In this document: positions 63,130 through 64,000 of the stretch, in pieces
How the letters are laid out: each line of letters begins with the position of its first letter
How positions within the stretch are numbered: position 1 is the first letter of the stretch
DNA from: Osedax fenrisi
Lineage: Eukaryota; Annelida; Polychaeta; Sabellida; Siboglinidae
Reading direction: 5' to 3'
NCBI GenBank assembly: GCA_964019155.1
Contig: OZ025244.1
Location: forward strand, 13,611,513-13,675,512
Length of the DNA: 64,000 nucleotides
Program-made: the position numbers and the translations under genes
The notes under the pieces: generated by a model
Database searches by the model: none
What the model saw: only the letters and a program-made list of their open reading frames with translations
Told to the model about the DNA's origin: nothing

Positions 63130-64000
63130 AAAGTCGTATTTCTACGTACCATCATGTGTAATATAGGTTCAAAGTTTCCTATTTTCCTTCTTATTTCTGT
63201 AGATTCATAGATATAAGTTTTTCTTTGTTTGTATGTGATTTTTAGATATTTCTATGTGATTTCGATTCGAATGAACGTATCATATGTTTACATTCTTCCA
63301 TAAAGATCAAGGTTTCACAGCCATGGAGTAAAATAGATAGTACTACAGATTTATATAACTCTAACTTGAGTTTGAATTCAATTTATTTTCTTTCCGAATA
63401 TCCAACACATTTGAATTTGGTGATATGCTCTCCGTAAAGTGATGTTTGGTCTACATAATCTCCATGTATGTCCTTATGTAATCTTCTCATAACGTATTTC
63501 CATGACAAATGTGCTAATGTTATTCATTAATGAATGCAGCACTTTTTTGTACTAGAGAGTTAACGGTTAACGCTCGTAATTCACTTACAGTGCCAGCTAG
63601 AAGATCGATATCATCAGAGAATCGTAGGTTGGAAAATGTTCTTCCTCTTATTGATATTGTGGACTAATGCTTTTCTTATTTTCATTGTACGTAATGCTAT
63701 CTTTAATATGATTATTCTTATAGATACTACAGTGATGTGTATAGTGTATACTGAAAAAATGGAATCAGCTACTTCCTCACAATAAAAGGCACTCTACATC
63801 GTTGGTATTTTTATGTTCACTATACATTATCATGTGACCTTCACCAGTAAGAAGTTCACCAGGTGTGTTTCCATCTTGTTTCTGCTAAACCAATGATTTG
63901 GCTATATCGATAGTTCATGAATTTTCACGATTTCTTTAAGTTTGCGGACGTTTCATAACACCTGTTAACAGTTGATTTATCTTCTTTGTTGGCTCCTTGG
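63130..64000 (-). mobile_element. RTE-type LINE, internally deleted, continues past the window
   Basis: Minus strand from 64000: endonuclease scraps NYRYSQIIGLAETRWKHT and TGEGHMIMYSEH (about 63900-63800), then a jump directly into the reverse transcriptase C-region ISIRGRTFSNLRFSDDIDLL (motif C as FSDD, about 63660) with AGTVSELRALTVNSLVQKSA, later LYKSVVLSILLHGCET-like and SFESKSHRN. The middle of ORF2 is missing and stops are frequent. The element's start is outside the window. Confidence 0.75.

Overview
The window is AT-rich animal nuclear DNA, probably from an invertebrate. It has spliced genes, APE- and RLE-type non-LTR retrotransposons, a hAT DNA transposon, tRNA-derived SINEs, dozens of (TA)n tracts and CpG-containing satellites that have not decayed. 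I cannot name the species. No bacterial, organellar or viral gene block and no CRISPR array was seen.

The main host gene does not show up as long open frames. A solute carrier family 17 (sialin/vesicular phosphate-glutamate transporter-like, major facilitator superfamily) gene lies on the minus strand from about 47118 down to 27583. I assembled fourteen short exons (75-191 bp) by eye. Every splice junction keeps frame and the sum is about 494 codons with twelve predicted membrane helices. Its introns hold an almost intact RTE-like LINE (32.5-34.2 kb, opposite strand), two SINEs, a MITE, a three-copy 300-bp duplication, a 41-bp minisatellite touching a splice donor, and many microsatellites. 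A run of CACGTG E-boxes about 1.5 kb upstream is a promoter candidate.

Layout: 0.6-3.6 kb, 31-bp satellite (about 97 copies). 4-7.6 kb, nested LINE fragments (RTE-like, CR1-like, R2-like). 10-11.4 kb, R2-like reverse transcriptase and a CR1 3' end. 11.5-13.3 kb, 19-bp satellite (about 94 copies). 13.6-15.2 kb, inverted repeat plus dead RTE element. 15.6-16.5 kb, 886-bp TIR element (second copy at 59.7-60.6 kb). 18.3-19.0 kb, RTE endonuclease fragment. 19.90-25.94 kb, complete hAT transposon with perfect 8-bp target-site duplication and an intact 11-exon, about 549-residue transposase gene. 27.6-47.1 kb, the SLC17-like gene. 49-56 kb, three CR1/L2-like elements and a long palindrome. 58.9-60.6 kb, two SINEs and the second TIR element. 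63.1-64 kb, an RTE element running off the window.

Most of the window is transposon and satellite debris around one large transporter gene. The two loci most likely to make functional protein are the SLC17-like gene and the hAT transposase. Both often use 5' splice sites beginning GTTAG instead of GTAAG, which looks like a property of this genome.
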